DNA from: Chitinophaga pinensis
GTDB lineage: Bacteria > Bacteroidota > Bacteroidia > B-17B0 > Aurantibacillaceae
Length of the DNA stretch: 64,000 nucleotides
Direction: 5' to 3'
Assembly: GCA_945860225.1 (NCBI GenBank)
Contig: CAMAPT010000001.1
Span: 140,976-204,975, forward strand
Of the stretch, positions 9,997 through 18,394 are shown piece after piece. Position 1 is the first letter of the stretch. Every line of letters starts with the position of its first letter. The notes under the pieces were generated by a model, which made no database searches, had not been told where the DNA came from, and saw only the letters and a program-made list of their open reading frames with translations. Made by a program: the position numbers and the translations under genes.

Positions 9997-10821
9997 TTAA
10001 GATAATGCGTAACGTTTAAATACAGTAGCTGTTAAACCTTTATCTACACTTTGTAAATATTGTAACACACTTAGTTTACTGTCTTTAATATATTCTTGGT
10101 TCAATAAAGTAGATTCTTTATAGAATTTAGCAATTTTACCTTGAGCAATTTTCTCAACCATATCTTCTGGTTTACCTTCTGCTCTAATTTGTTCGCGAGC
10201 AATTTCCAACTCTCTTTCTAACATTTCAGGGGTAACGCCTTCTTTATCTAATGCAACTGGAGCCATTGCTGCGGCTTGCATAGCTACATTACGTCCAACC
10301 TCATCTGCCACATCTTTATTAAAACCAACAACAACAGAAACACGATTTCCAGGATGAATATATGCTGATACTTTTTCACCAGTAATTGCCTCGAAATATC
10401 CTATTTCAATTTTTTCTCCTATTTTACCAACTTGTTCCATAAATTTATCACTTACTTTAATATCATTATTGTAAGGTAAATTCATGATTTCTTCTTTAGT
10501 TGTTGCTCCTTTTTCTAAAGCAATAGCTGCAATAGAATCAGCAAATGCAATAAAATCAGCATTAATGGCTACGAAATCAGTTTCGCAGTTAACCCAAATT
10601 AAAATTCCTCTTTTACCATCAGCAGATGTTTTAGCTAAAACAACTCCTTCTTTTGAATCTCTATCTCCACGATTAGCCGCAACTTTAGCGCCTTTTTTAC
10701 GAAGATAATCAATTGCTTGTTCAAAATCTCCATTATTTTCTTCTAATGCTTTTTTACAATCCATCATTCCGGCTCCGGTTTGTTGACGTAATTTGTTTAC
10801 TTCTTGTGCTGTAATTGCCAT
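9997..10821 (-). CDS. tsf: Translation elongation factor Ts
   Basis: A 274-residue EF-Ts. The N-terminal UBA-like region contains VNKLRQQTGAGMMDCKKAL, which includes the TGAGMMDCKKAL signature, and the core has the second signature region around ILIWVNCETDFVA. EF-Ts exchanges GDP for GTP on EF-Tu. The gene follows rpsB as in most bacteria, with a hairpin terminator in the 90-base gap, so tsf may be expressed by read-through or from its own start. Confidence 0.97.
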   Translation of the reverse strand: MAITAQEVNKLRQQTGAGMMDCKKALEENNGDFEQAIDYLRKKGAKVAANRGDRDSKEGVVLAKTSADGKRGILIWVNCETDFVAINADFIAFADSIAAIALEKGATTKEEIMNLPYNNDIKVSDKFMEQVGKIGEKIEIGYFEAITGEKVSAYIHPGNRVSVVVGFNKDVADEVGRNVAMQAAAMAPVALDKEGVTPEMLERELEIAREQIRAEGKPEDMVEKIAQGKIAKFYKESTLLNQEYIKDSKLSVLQYLQSVDKGLTATVFKRYALS

Positions 10822-10861
10822 TTTGTTTTTATTTATTTTTAGTTATTTATTATTTTAAAAA

Positions 10862-10891
10862 AAACGGCCTCCCATTTAAGGAACGGCCGTT
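10862..10891 (-). terminator. Terminator or attenuator between rpsB and tsf
   Basis: On the minus strand the stem AACGGCCGTTCC pairs with GGGAGGCCGTT around a 6-base loop, and eight T's follow. This is a textbook intrinsic terminator, yet it lies between two genes normally co-expressed. It probably lowers tsf expression relative to rpsB. Confidence 0.8.
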
Positions 10892-10911
10892 AAAATTATA
10901 ATAGTGAAAAT

Positions 10912-11757
10912 TTATTTTTTCGCTGTTGTTCTTTTACGAGCCGATGCTTTACGATTAGCTTCGTCTTCTTCAGATTTAGAACCTTTTACTTTAGATCCAT
11001 TTTCCAAATCTTCAAAATCATCACCAGAAGATTTAGCTTCTTTTTCATCAGCAGCAATAGCCTCTTTATCCATTTTGCGCTCGCTCAATCCTTCGTTTAT
11101 AGCTTTACACATTAACTCAATAATGTAGGCAACAGAAGTAGATGCATCATCATTAGCAGGGATCGCAAAATCAACAAAATTTGGATTTGAATTTGTATCA
11201 ACAATCGCAAAAGTTGGGATATTTAAACGTTTTGCTTCCGCTACTGCAATATGTTCTTTCGAAATATCTACAATAAATAATGCAGAAGGTAAACGAGTTA
11301 AATCTGCAACTGAACCTAAGTTAGTTTCTAATTTGGCACGCTCACGAGATATTTGTAATTTTTCTTTTTTAGAAATATTATCAAATGTTCCGTCTGTTGC
11401 CATTTTATCAATTTGAGACATCTTGCGAACTGCTTTACGAATAGTTGCAAAATTTGTCAACATACCACCTGGCCAACGTTCAGTTACATAAGGCATATTA
11501 ATTGATTTTACCTTTTCAGCAACAATATCTTTTGCTTGTTTCTTTGTGGCAACAAATAATACTTTTTTTCCAGAACGTGCAATTTGCTTTAAAGCAGCAG
11601 CAGCTTCATCAATTTTAGCTACTGTTTTATTTAAATCTATGATATGAATACCGTTTTTTTCAGCATAAATATATGGAGCCATTGCAGGATTCCATTTTCT
11701 TTTCAAGTGACCAAAATGTGCACCTGCTTCTAATAATTCGTTGAATGTATTTGACAT
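10912..11757 (-). CDS. rpsB: 30S ribosomal protein S2
   Basis: A 281-residue S2. The start TFNELLEAGAHFGHLKRKWNP and the segments RWPGGMLTNF and PSALFIVDISKEHIAVAEA are typical. The core ends near residue 235. The last ~45 residues form a low-complexity charged tail (acidic, then ending KASARKRTTAKK), longer than in Escherichia coli but common in Bacteroidota. S2 joins late in 30S assembly and contacts S1. It is the third gene of the rplM-rpsI-rpsB-tsf cluster. Confidence 0.98.
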   Translation of the reverse strand: MSNTFNELLEAGAHFGHLKRKWNPAMAPYIYAEKNGIHIIDLNKTVAKIDEAAAALKQIARSGKKVLFVATKKQAKDIVAEKVKSINMPYVTERWPGGMLTNFATIRKAVRKMSQIDKMATDGTFDNISKKEKLQISRERAKLETNLGSVADLTRLPSALFIVDISKEHIAVAEAKRLNIPTFAIVDTNSNPNFVDFAIPANDDASTSVAYIIELMCKAINEGLSERKMDKEAIAADEKEAKSSGDDFEDLENGSKVKGSKSEEDEANRKASARKRTTAKK

Positions 11758-11780
11758 ATTTGTATAATCTAAAATAAATA

Positions 11781-12167
11781 TTAACGTTTGCTGAATTGGA
11801 AACGAGCACGAGCTTTTTTCTGACCGAATTTTTTACGCTCTACCATACGTGGATCACGAGTAATTAAACCTTCTGCACGTAATTCTTTTTTCAATTCAGG
11901 ATTGATTTCTACTAAAGCTTTTGCAATTGCTAAACGAACCGCTTGAGCTTGACCAGTAGTTCCACCACCATTTACATTTACTTTTACATCATATTCACCA
12001 ACTGCTTTTGCGTTGTTTAATGATTGTAATACATAATATTGTAAAGTTGGAGTTTTAAAATATTCTTTATAATCTCTTTTGTTGATAGTGATTACTCCTG
12101 TACCTTTAGATACATAAGCGCGAGCTACCGAACATTTTCTGCGACCTGATGTGTTAATTACTTCCAT
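11781..12167 (-). CDS. rpsI: 30S ribosomal protein S9
   Basis: A 128-residue S9 of standard length. It begins with GRRKCSVARAYV and ends in the conserved basic tail KKARARFQFSKR, whose last residues reach the P-site tRNA. The internal VNGGGTTGQAQAVRLAIAKAL segment is typical. It starts 5 bases after rplM, the usual L13-S9 pair. Confidence 0.98.
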   Translation of the reverse strand: MEVINTSGRRKCSVARAYVSKGTGVITINKRDYKEYFKTPTLQYYVLQSLNNAKAVGEYDVKVNVNGGGTTGQAQAVRLAIAKALVEINPELKKELRAEGLITRDPRMVERKKFGQKKARARFQFSKR

Positions 12168-12172
12168 TTAAA

Positions 12173-12631
12173 TTATGCAATAATAGTTGATAAATCTACT
12201 TTTTTTGGTTGTTGTGCTGCATGATCATGCTCTGCACCTGCGAATACAAATAAATTTGTATTTATTGCTCTTCCTAAACGACCTTTAGGCAACATTCCAT
12301 GCACAGCATGTTTAATTACTTCTTCAGGCTTTTTAGCTAACATTTCTTTTGGAGTAGCAAAACGTTGACCTCCTGGATGACCAGTGTAACGAACATATTG
12401 CTTATCATCCATTTTAGCACCGGTAAAACGAACTTTATCCGCATTTATAACAACAATATTAGCACCACAATCTGTATGAGGTGTGAAACTTGTTTTATGT
12501 TTTCCACGAATTAAATACGCCAATTTAGAGGCCAAACGACCTACAACTTCATTTTCTGCATCAACCAATAACCACTCTTTTTCTGCGGTAGCTTTGTTGA
12601 CAAATTTTGTTTTATAACTTAATGCGTCCAC
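12173..12631 (-). CDS. rplM: 50S ribosomal protein L13
   Basis: A 152-residue L13. KEWLLVDAENEVVGRLASKLA, the GKHKTSFTPHTDCGANIVVINADKV region and HAVHGMLPKGRLGR are characteristic. It is the first gene of the translation cluster, so the promoter and any leader lie in 12632-12839, shared divergently with the gene at 12840. L13 operons in this phylum can carry an autoregulatory leader; I could not define one by eye. Confidence 0.98.
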   Translation of the reverse strand: MDALSYKTKFVNKATAEKEWLLVDAENEVVGRLASKLAYLIRGKHKTSFTPHTDCGANIVVINADKVRFTGAKMDDKQYVRYTGHPGGQRFATPKEMLAKKPEEVIKHAVHGMLPKGRLGRAINTNLFVFAGAEHDHAAQQPKKVDLSTIIA

Positions 12632-12726
12632 TTTATTTTTTTTAACTGTTTAATTAATAGGTGCCAAAAGTAAATCTTTTTTCTTTGGCTTACAAATTGA
12701 AATGATACTTTTTAAACACATTTTTA

Positions 12727-12734
12727 TATTTTTG
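12727..12734 (+). promoter_or_regulatory. Bacteroidota -7 promoter box upstream of the SatD-like gene
   Basis: TATTTTTG is an exact match to the Bacteroidota -7 element TAnnTTTG and points toward the gene at 12840. A TTG lies 27 bases upstream, further than the usual -33 spacing, so only the -7 box is well supported. The predicted 5' untranslated region is about 100 bases. Confidence 0.4.
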
Positions 12735-12839
12735 CACAAATAGCGCAAAATAAAAAATTGATTGATTGATATTTTATACATTTTTAAAGCGTTAACTAAA
12801 ATAATTAATTTTTTATTGCAATACCTTAATTATTAAATA

Positions 12840-13475
12840 ATGGATCATTTTATATTAATGTCATCTGTGAGAACTATAGGAACTCAAAACCTAAATAAAA
12901 ATAAAGAAGACTTGCAAAAAGTACTTGCAATCATTAATAAAATGCATAAACATCGATTCATTACTAATTTAGATATGGTAATGCAAAACGAATTTCAAGG
13001 GATTACTAATAATTTGCAAGGAAGTTTAGAAATTATCTTTGATATAGAAGAATGTATCATTGAAAATGATTTAGACTTTAAACTAAAACACGTTCTGTAT
13101 CATGATACTATTGAATCCCTTCAGAGTAAACATAACGCATATGAAAGACTTGGATTCGGTTTAATAAACGCCCGAGAACGATTAGATTTAATAAAAAAAA
13201 CAGATTGTCGATTTTTAATTGCTACTAATGACGAAAAAGTAAGCTTAAACTTAAATAATCTTCTTTTGATTTATGAAGATTATCTAGATTCTTGGAGAAA
13301 AAACGATTTCCCCTATGTAAAAGCATTTTTAAACAATTTGAACTATAAGGATATTGCATACTTATTTAACATAAATATATCTAGTGGCTGGAGAAGAGAA
13401 AAAAGCCTTAAAATGAAACAATATTTCACTGTAAAAGAAATGATTTTATCAACTGTTGATAATGATATCCAATAA
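12840..13475 (+). CDS. SatD-like family protein
   Basis: A 211-residue protein. Its layout resembles the SatD family: an N-terminal strand, a helix with a run of Asn/Lys, then MVMQNEFQGI where SatD proteins usually have a G-D-E-F-Q motif, and later YERLGFGLINARERLDLIKK, which matches the SatD R-x-G-x-A-x-x-A-R-x-x-L region. The C-terminal ~65 residues include LNNLNYKDIAYLFNINISSGWRREKSLKMKQ, which looks like a helix-turn-helix. Family function is poorly known, with links to stress and, in streptococci, to acid tolerance. The asparagine in place of aspartate is unusual. No satE partner is adjacent. It is a single-gene unit divergent from rplM. Confidence 0.55.
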   Translation: MDHFILMSSVRTIGTQNLNKNKEDLQKVLAIINKMHKHRFITNLDMVMQNEFQGITNNLQGSLEIIFDIEECIIENDLDFKLKHVLYHDTIESLQSKHNAYERLGFGLINARERLDLIKKTDCRFLIATNDEKVSLNLNNLLLIYEDYLDSWRKNDFPYVKAFLNNLNYKDIAYLFNINISSGWRREKSLKMKQYFTVKEMILSTVDNDIQ

Positions 13476-13584
13476 TAAATGATTTAAAAAATGAAAAAAC
13501 ATCTAACAAACACTAATTATTGCTTACACAATTAAATAGTACTTTTTATCAATAAAAATCCTCTAAAATTACCTTTAACTTTTG

Positions 13585-13592
13585 TAAATTTG
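13585..13592 (+). promoter_or_regulatory. Bacteroidota -7 promoter box upstream of the DUF3127 gene
   Basis: TAAATTTG matches TAnnTTTG exactly and lies 48 bases before the ATG at 13640. I see no clear -33 TTTG at the right distance. Confidence 0.5.
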
Positions 13593-13639
13593 TAATTAAC
13601 CTTTTCAACTAAAGTAAATAACGTAAAAATAAAATAAAT

Positions 13640-14026
13640 ATGGAAGCAACAGGACAATTAAAGTTAAAGTATGACACGCAAAAAGTAAGTGAAAAATTTC
13701 AAAAAAGAGATTTTGTTTTAGCTACAGATTTAAATACACCGTATCCTCAGTATGTAAGTTTTCAAGTAACCCAAGACAAATGTTCAACTCTTGACACTTT
13801 TAACCAAGGTGATGAAATAAAAGTTCAATTTAATTTGCGTGGTCGTGAATGGAATGGGCCTCAAGGTATTAAGTATTTTAATACTTTAGAAGCTTGGAGA
13901 ATTGAAAAAATTGGTACGTCTCAACCTTCATCGGCTAGTAATCAAGGTTATAGCAGTCCTGCCGAAAGCATTTCTGCCCCAGCATTTAGCAGTAGCATCG
14001 CCGATAATGACGATTTACCTTTCTAG
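13640..14026 (+). CDS. DUF3127 domain protein (OB-fold-like)
   Basis: A 128-residue protein. The first ~90 residues match DUF3127, a Bacteroidota family with an OB-like fold (FQKRDFVLATDLNTPYPQYVSFQ, then FNQGDEIKVQFNLRGREW). The tail from about residue 95 is Ser/Ala/Pro-rich and ends in the acidic DNDDLPF. That end strongly resembles the C-terminal tip of single-stranded DNA-binding proteins, which recruits repair partners. I infer a nucleic-acid-binding, SSB-like role; this is not proven for the family. Monocistronic, with a -7 box upstream and a strong terminator downstream. Confidence 0.8.
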   Translation: MEATGQLKLKYDTQKVSEKFQKRDFVLATDLNTPYPQYVSFQVTQDKCSTLDTFNQGDEIKVQFNLRGREWNGPQGIKYFNTLEAWRIEKIGTSQPSSASNQGYSSPAESISAPAFSSSIADNDDLPF

Positions 14027-14041
14027 AACTTAAAAAATAAT

Positions 14042-14086
14042 AAAAACACAAGATTAAGTAAATTCAATCCTTAGTCTTGTGTTTTT
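14042..14086 (+). terminator. Rho-independent terminator after the DUF3127 gene
   Basis: The 17-base arms AAAAACACAAGATTAAG and CTTAGTCTTGTGTTTTT pair with one wobble around an 11-base loop, and the hairpin ends in a T-run. It lies 15 bases past the stop codon at 14026. Confidence 0.85.
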
Positions 14087-14229
14087 TGTTTATTTAGATT
14101 TATAAAAAAAATCTGTTTAAACATTCTTCTAATAATCATTGATGTTATAACCAAATTGCTTTACATCTTTAAATACAAATATTATTTTCTTCAATTATTG
14201 TTTGTATACCAATCCGTAAAAAATACTAA

Positions 14230-15258
14230 ATGAAAACACCTTCGGTTCTTTTAATTTATACTGGTGGCACAATTGGAATGATACAAGACCCACGAAGTGG
14301 CGAATTAAAACCTTTTAACTTCAAGTCATTAACCAAACAAATACCGGAACTCGAAAAATTTGACATTCAATTGTCTTCTATTTCTTTTCTTACACCCATA
14401 GATTCGTCAAATATGACTCCTGATGTTTGGGTAGAGTTAGCCTCAATTGTTAAGGAAAATTATGAAAATTATGATGGGTTTGTAATTTTACACGGATCAG
14501 ATACCATGGCATATACGGCTAGTGCTTTGAGTTTTATGTTTGAAAATTTATCAAAACCGGTTGTATTAACTGGGTCTCAACTACCGATAGGAATTATTAG
14601 AACTGACGGAAAAGAAAACTTAATTACAGCCATTGAAATAGCTGCAGCCTCTAAAAATAACAAGCCTATTATTTCGGAAGTTTGTATTTATTTTGAATAT
14701 AAGTTATATCGTGGTAACAGAACTTATAAATATAATTCAGCTCATTTTGATGCGTTTAAATCCCCTAATTATCCTCCTTTAGCAGAGGCAGGTGTTGATA
14801 TACAATACAATTTAACTTCCTTATTTAAACCTTCTCGCAAAAAGCTATCTGTTCACGATCAATTTAGCGAAGAAATCGCTGTATTAAAACTATTTCCGGG
14901 ATTAAGTCAACAAACTATTTTTTCTGTTTTAAATATACCTAATCTAAAAGGGGTTATTATTGAAACTTTTGGAGCAGGCAATGCCTTCACATCACCTTGG
15001 TTTATAGAAGCTCTAAAACAAGCTATTAGCCAAGGAATTATCATTTATAACGTTACTCAATGTGCAGAAGGAAAAGTTATACAAGGCATGTATGAGACGA
15101 GTAGTTTATTGAAAAAAATTGGGGTAATAAGCGGCTACGATATTACTTTTGAAAGTGCAGTCACAAAACTAATGTACGTTTTAGGAAAAAAATTACCGTT
15201 GAATAAAACTAAACAATTACTTGAAAGTAATTTGAGAGGTGAAATATCGAAATCTTAA
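14230..15258 (+). CDS. ansA: Type I L-asparaginase
   Basis: A 342-residue asparaginase of the cytoplasmic type I class. The catalytic elements are TGGTIGM near residue 11 (first Thr nucleophile) and LHGSDTMAYTASAL near residue 88 (second Thr, with the adjacent Asp). VLTGSQLPIG and the RTDGKENL segment complete the active site. It hydrolyses asparagine to aspartate and ammonia. There is no signal peptide, consistent with type I. It is followed 18 bases later by folB, so the two may be co-transcribed. Confidence 0.95.
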   Translation: MKTPSVLLIYTGGTIGMIQDPRSGELKPFNFKSLTKQIPELEKFDIQLSSISFLTPIDSSNMTPDVWVELASIVKENYENYDGFVILHGSDTMAYTASALSFMFENLSKPVVLTGSQLPIGIIRTDGKENLITAIEIAAASKNNKPIISEVCIYFEYKLYRGNRTYKYNSAHFDAFKSPNYPPLAEAGVDIQYNLTSLFKPSRKKLSVHDQFSEEIAVLKLFPGLSQQTIFSVLNIPNLKGVIIETFGAGNAFTSPWFIEALKQAISQGIIIYNVTQCAEGKVIQGMYETSSLLKKIGVISGYDITFESAVTKLMYVLGKKLPLNKTKQLLESNLRGEISKS

Positions 15259-15276
15259 CATTTAAATATCAGATAT

Positions 15277-15630
15277 ATGAAAACCCAAATTAATGTAGAA
15301 GGAATAAGACTGTATGCCTACCACGGATGTTTACCAGAAGAAACTAAAATAGGTGGGGAATATATTGTAGATGTATTTATGGTTTATGATTTCACGGATG
15401 CGGCACTAAAAGACAATTTACACTTAACTATTGACTATTGTTCTGTTTTTAACATTTGTAAAGAGGAAATGGCTATCCCATCGAAATTAATTGAAACCCT
15501 AGGAAAGAGAATCTATGACCGAATCATTCACGCTTTCCCTAAATTAATTGAAACAAAAGTCAAAGTTACCAAAATTTTGCCTCCTATGAACGGACCAGTA
15601 GACAAAGTGTCTATCGTAATAGAAGACTAA
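15277..15630 (+). CDS. folB: Dihydroneopterin aldolase FolB
   Basis: A 117-residue protein of standard FolB length. It contains GIRLYAYHGCLPEE (the conserved tyrosine and pterin-binding region), LTIDYCSVF, and the catalytic-lysine region VKVTKILPPMNGPVDKVSI. It cleaves dihydroneopterin to 6-hydroxymethyl-dihydropterin and glycolaldehyde in folate synthesis. It lies 18 bases after the asparaginase gene and converges with the TPR gene. Confidence 0.95.
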   Translation: MKTQINVEGIRLYAYHGCLPEETKIGGEYIVDVFMVYDFTDAALKDNLHLTIDYCSVFNICKEEMAIPSKLIETLGKRIYDRIIHAFPKLIETKVKVTKILPPMNGPVDKVSIVIED

Positions 15631-15644
15631 TTATTACCAGTTTT

Positions 15645-16298
15645 TTAGCCTGGCATTCTATTAATCTGTTTTTCAAGGCTTTTAATTTGAGATACAATCT
15701 CATCATTTTTAGGCTTTAAATCTTTAGCTTTTTTGAAATATTGTTTTGCCATTTTATATTGCATTCTTTGTCCTTCAATGGAACATAACTGTAAATAAGT
15801 GGCAGCCAAACTATCTTTATCAGGAATACCAGCCTTAACCGCTTCTAACAAATGTACACGGCCTTGTTTAGTATTACCTTTTTTTAATTCAATAAAACCT
15901 AATTGCATTAAATTAGCACCCTCCATATCTCCCGTAATTTTAGATTTTATTTTTAAGCTTTTTCTGATACTCAATTCAGCCTTATCTAAATCGTTTGAAG
16001 CCATTGATAAATTACTTTGCAACATGTAGTAACCTGAACGTATGGGTTTAAATAATAATCTAGGAAATTTAATTTTATTTAAGTATTCCATTGCTTTATC
16101 TACATCGCCATCTGTTACTGCTTCCTGAACCAAACGCATGGTCCCCATCATAAAATACAATACAAGAGAAATGATTGCTAATGAATAACAAATCCACTCT
16201 GTTACCGGATCAAGATAAAAATGGGATAATACTCCTAATCCAAATAAAATGATGATAAACTGTAATCTATATAAGATGTAAAAGCGTAAAAACTTCAT
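15645..16298 (-). CDS. Membrane protein with TPR repeats
   Basis: A 217-residue protein. Two hydrophobic segments near the N terminus (about 8-25 and 33-52) anchor a cytoplasmic helical domain from residue ~60 on. That domain has tetratricopeptide-like helices (DVDKAMEYLNKI, DLDKAELSIRKSLKI, NTKQGRVHLLEAVKAG, MAKQYFKKAKDLKPKN). This suggests a protein-interaction scaffold. Similar TPR membrane proteins are widespread in Bacteroidota but I know of no assigned function. It is transcribed alone, convergent with folB. Confidence 0.75.
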   Translation of the reverse strand: MKFLRFYILYRLQFIIILFGLGVLSHFYLDPVTEWICYSLAIISLVLYFMMGTMRLVQEAVTDGDVDKAMEYLNKIKFPRLLFKPIRSGYYMLQSNLSMASNDLDKAELSIRKSLKIKSKITGDMEGANLMQLGFIELKKGNTKQGRVHLLEAVKAGIPDKDSLAATYLQLCSIEGQRMQYKMAKQYFKKAKDLKPKNDEIVSQIKSLEKQINRMPG

Positions 16299-16427
16299 AA
16301 AAGAAAAAATTAAAAAATTATTAAAAAGGCGTGCAAAGATAACTATTTTTCAAATGTAGATAATATTTGTTTTTAATAGTCATGAGGCATGGATTTGTAG
16401 GCCATTTACAAAAATGTAATTTTAAAT

Positions 16428-16754
16428 TCATTTCAATTTAAAATTATTATGGTGCCTATCTGAGTCGCGGTTTGTTTTTTTATCCATGTTTTTTTTAAAA
16501 GCTTTTTCTAGATCTACACCTGTTTGATTTGCCAAACAAATTAAAACAAAAAGCACATCTGCCAATTCATCTCCTAAATCCTTATTTTTATCAGATTCTT
16601 TTTCGCTTTGTTCCCCATATCTTCTAGCTATAATTCTAGCAACCTCGCCAACTTCTTCGGTAAGCATAGCCATATTGGTTAATTCATTAAAATAACGAAC
16701 ACCATATTCCTTTATCCAATCATCAACATGTTTTTGAGAATCTTTTATCGTCAT
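16428..16754 (-). CDS. MazG-type nucleotide pyrophosphohydrolase
   Basis: A 108-residue all-helical enzyme with the family metal motif: LTEEVGEVAR near residue 31 and LGDELADVLFVLICLA near residue 61, forming E-x-x-E and E-x-x-D clusters. Such short single-domain MazG proteins hydrolyse non-canonical nucleoside triphosphates to monophosphates. It lies 7 bases after the gene at 16762, so the two are probably co-transcribed. Confidence 0.88.
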   Translation of the reverse strand: MTIKDSQKHVDDWIKEYGVRYFNELTNMAMLTEEVGEVARIIARRYGEQSEKESDKNKDLGDELADVLFVLICLANQTGVDLEKAFKKNMDKKTNRDSDRHHNNFKLK

Positions 16755-16761
16755 AATTTGG

Positions 16762-17103
16762 TTATTGGGTTTTCAGTTCTAACATTGGTTTTTCAAAAGT
16801 TTCGTTGTAAAAACCTTTGATGTCAGCTTGTAAAAATATTTTATTTTCCTTCAAATAAAAGCGAAAATTGTAATCGTGGTGTCGTTTCCAATTTGTTTTG
16901 AAATGCCTAAATGTCAAATAATATTTGTTTTCATAGGTAATTAAAAAGTCATTCTCACCATATTCATAGGGGATTTCATTTTTAACTTCTCCATCAAACA
17001 ACAGTAAATAATATTTATCACGATTCGGTATACTTCCAATCATAAAACGATTGTAATGATTAGCAGATACACCGTACTCGATTTTTATTTTGTCGCTTAC
17101 CAA
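16762..17103 (-). CDS. Unknown protein, probably the frameshifted C-terminal part of a membrane-anchored protein
   Basis: A 113-residue frame with no ATG near its start; the only early start is TTG, and the frame is open back to about 17130. The protein is beta-rich with many aromatic residues (YYLLLFDGEV, YEYGENDFLITYENKYYLTF) and no signal peptide of its own. Just upstream in another frame, overlapping at 17097-17103, lies a 44-residue ORF that is a single membrane anchor. Reading the two together would give a membrane-anchored protein of about 155 residues, which I think is the ancestral form. I do not recognise a family. It may be a broken gene, a sequencing error or two overlapping genes. 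Confidence 0.5.
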   Translation of the reverse strand: MVSDKIKIEYGVSANHYNRFMIGSIPNRDKYYLLLFDGEVKNEIPYEYGENDFLITYENKYYLTFRHFKTNWKRHHDYNFRFYLKENKIFLQADIKGFYNETFEKPMLELKTQ

Positions 17104-17231
17104 AGGTTTGTCACGGAAACTTGAATTCTATTTAAATTCCAAAGTTGAATATGATGATTATAAATCAGAAAGATAAGACCACTCAAGAAGATTGCTAAAA
17201 CTGTTAAGATTATGACAATTGTCTTTTTCAT
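17097..17231 (-). CDS. Short membrane-anchor ORF upstream of the gene at 16762
   Basis: A 44-residue ORF starting at an ATG. It begins MKKTIVIILTVLAIFLSGLI and carries one long hydrophobic helix, as in a signal anchor, then stops at TAA in the sequence that begins the next frame. The overlap and the -1 frame relation suggest it is the N-terminal part of the protein at 16762. The anchor-like composition and proper ATG argue that it is real coding sequence. Confidence 0.45.
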   Translation of the reverse strand: MKKTIVIILTVLAIFLSGLIFLIYNHHIQLWNLNRIQVSVTNLW

Positions 17232-17330
17232 TTCTGGCTTGTAAGCATACCGTATAACTTAGTTATTTGTTTTTAATTGTTTGACAAATAAGTTTACAAG
17301 ATTGACTTTCAGTAAATTCAATCAAATAAC

Positions 17331-18290
17331 TCATCTCTTAATGGTGTCAGCTTCGTATTTTTCAATAATAGCTTTTACTAAACGATGCCTAATAACGTCG
17401 ACAGTTGTTAATTCAACAATATCTATACCGTCCGTTTTTTTCAATAAACGAACTGCCTGTGCCAAACCTGAAGTTTGATTTCTTGGTAAATCAATTTGGG
17501 TCATATCTCCAGTAATAATAAATTTAGCATTAGCCCCCATACGTGTCAAAAACATTTTCATTTGACTTTCTGTCGTATTTTGTGCTTCGTCTAATATTAC
17601 AAAGGCATTATCCAAAGTTCTTCCTCTCATAAAAGCCAATGGGGCAATTTGAATAATTTTAGCCTCAATAAACTGATTCAATTTATCTAAAGGAACCATA
17701 TCATATAATGCATCATAAAGAGGTTGCATATATGGATCGAGTTTTTCTTTTAAATCACCAGGCAAAAAACCTAAATTTTCACCAGCCTCAACTGCAGGGC
17801 GGGTTAATATAATACGCTTAACTTCTTTGTTTTTTAGAGCTCTTACAGCTAAAGCTACAGCAGTATATGTTTTTCCTGTACCGGCAGGTCCAATGGCAAA
17901 CAACATATCATTATTAGCCACTGATTGCATCATTTTTCTTTGATTATCAGTTCTTGCTTTAATTACCAACCCATTGTTTCCGAATACAATAATATCTGAA
18001 CCAGTAGCTTCTTCTTTTGCTTGTAATAAATTATCGCCTGTTTGTCCTAGCAAACGCTCAATAACGGTGTCGGTCAATAACCCATTCTTATGATAGTAAT
18101 CAACCATCATATTTAGTTTTTTCTCAAAATGAGCTATCTCTAGCTCATCACCTAAAACTTTTATAGAATAGCCTCTTGCAATAATTTTAAGTTTTGGGAA
18201 GTGTTTTTTGATGACATTAAGCTTCACATCATTTACCCCATATATTTCTACAGGTTCAACACTTTCGATGGTTATATTTTTTTCTATCAA
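17331..18290 (-). CDS. PhoH family ATPase
   Basis: A 319-residue PhoH-like protein. Walker A is GPAGTGKTYTAVALAV near residue 134 and Walker B is AFVILDEAQNTT, followed by the LTRMGANAKFIITGDMTQIDLP segment typical of PhoH. Residues 1-100 form an RNA-binding-like N-terminal domain. PhoH proteins are P-loop ATPases related to superfamily 1 helicases and act in RNA metabolism. The start is TTG (no in-frame ATG upstream before a stop), so it should be treated as provisional. It is divergent from the SAM hydrolase gene. Confidence 0.93.
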   Translation of the reverse strand: MIEKNITIESVEPVEIYGVNDVKLNVIKKHFPKLKIIARGYSIKVLGDELEIAHFEKKLNMMVDYYHKNGLLTDTVIERLLGQTGDNLLQAKEEATGSDIIVFGNNGLVIKARTDNQRKMMQSVANNDMLFAIGPAGTGKTYTAVALAVRALKNKEVKRIILTRPAVEAGENLGFLPGDLKEKLDPYMQPLYDALYDMVPLDKLNQFIEAKIIQIAPLAFMRGRTLDNAFVILDEAQNTTESQMKMFLTRMGANAKFIITGDMTQIDLPRNQTSGLAQAVRLLKKTDGIDIVELTTVDVIRHRLVKAIIEKYEADTIKR

Positions 18291-18362
18291 TTTATGTCTG
18301 TTATGTTAATAATCGTGTTAATCAAATACTTTGTTTCATAAAAGTAAGCCTAAAATATTATT

Positions 18363-18370
18363 TACTTTTG
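18363..18370 (+). promoter_or_regulatory. Bacteroidota -7 promoter box upstream of the SAM hydrolase gene
   Basis: TACTTTTG matches TAnnTTTG and lies 25 bases before the ATG at 18395. A TTTG at 18330 is too far away to be a standard -33 element. Confidence 0.45.
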
Positions 18371-18394
18371 ATAATAGAGTAAAAAAAATCAAAA

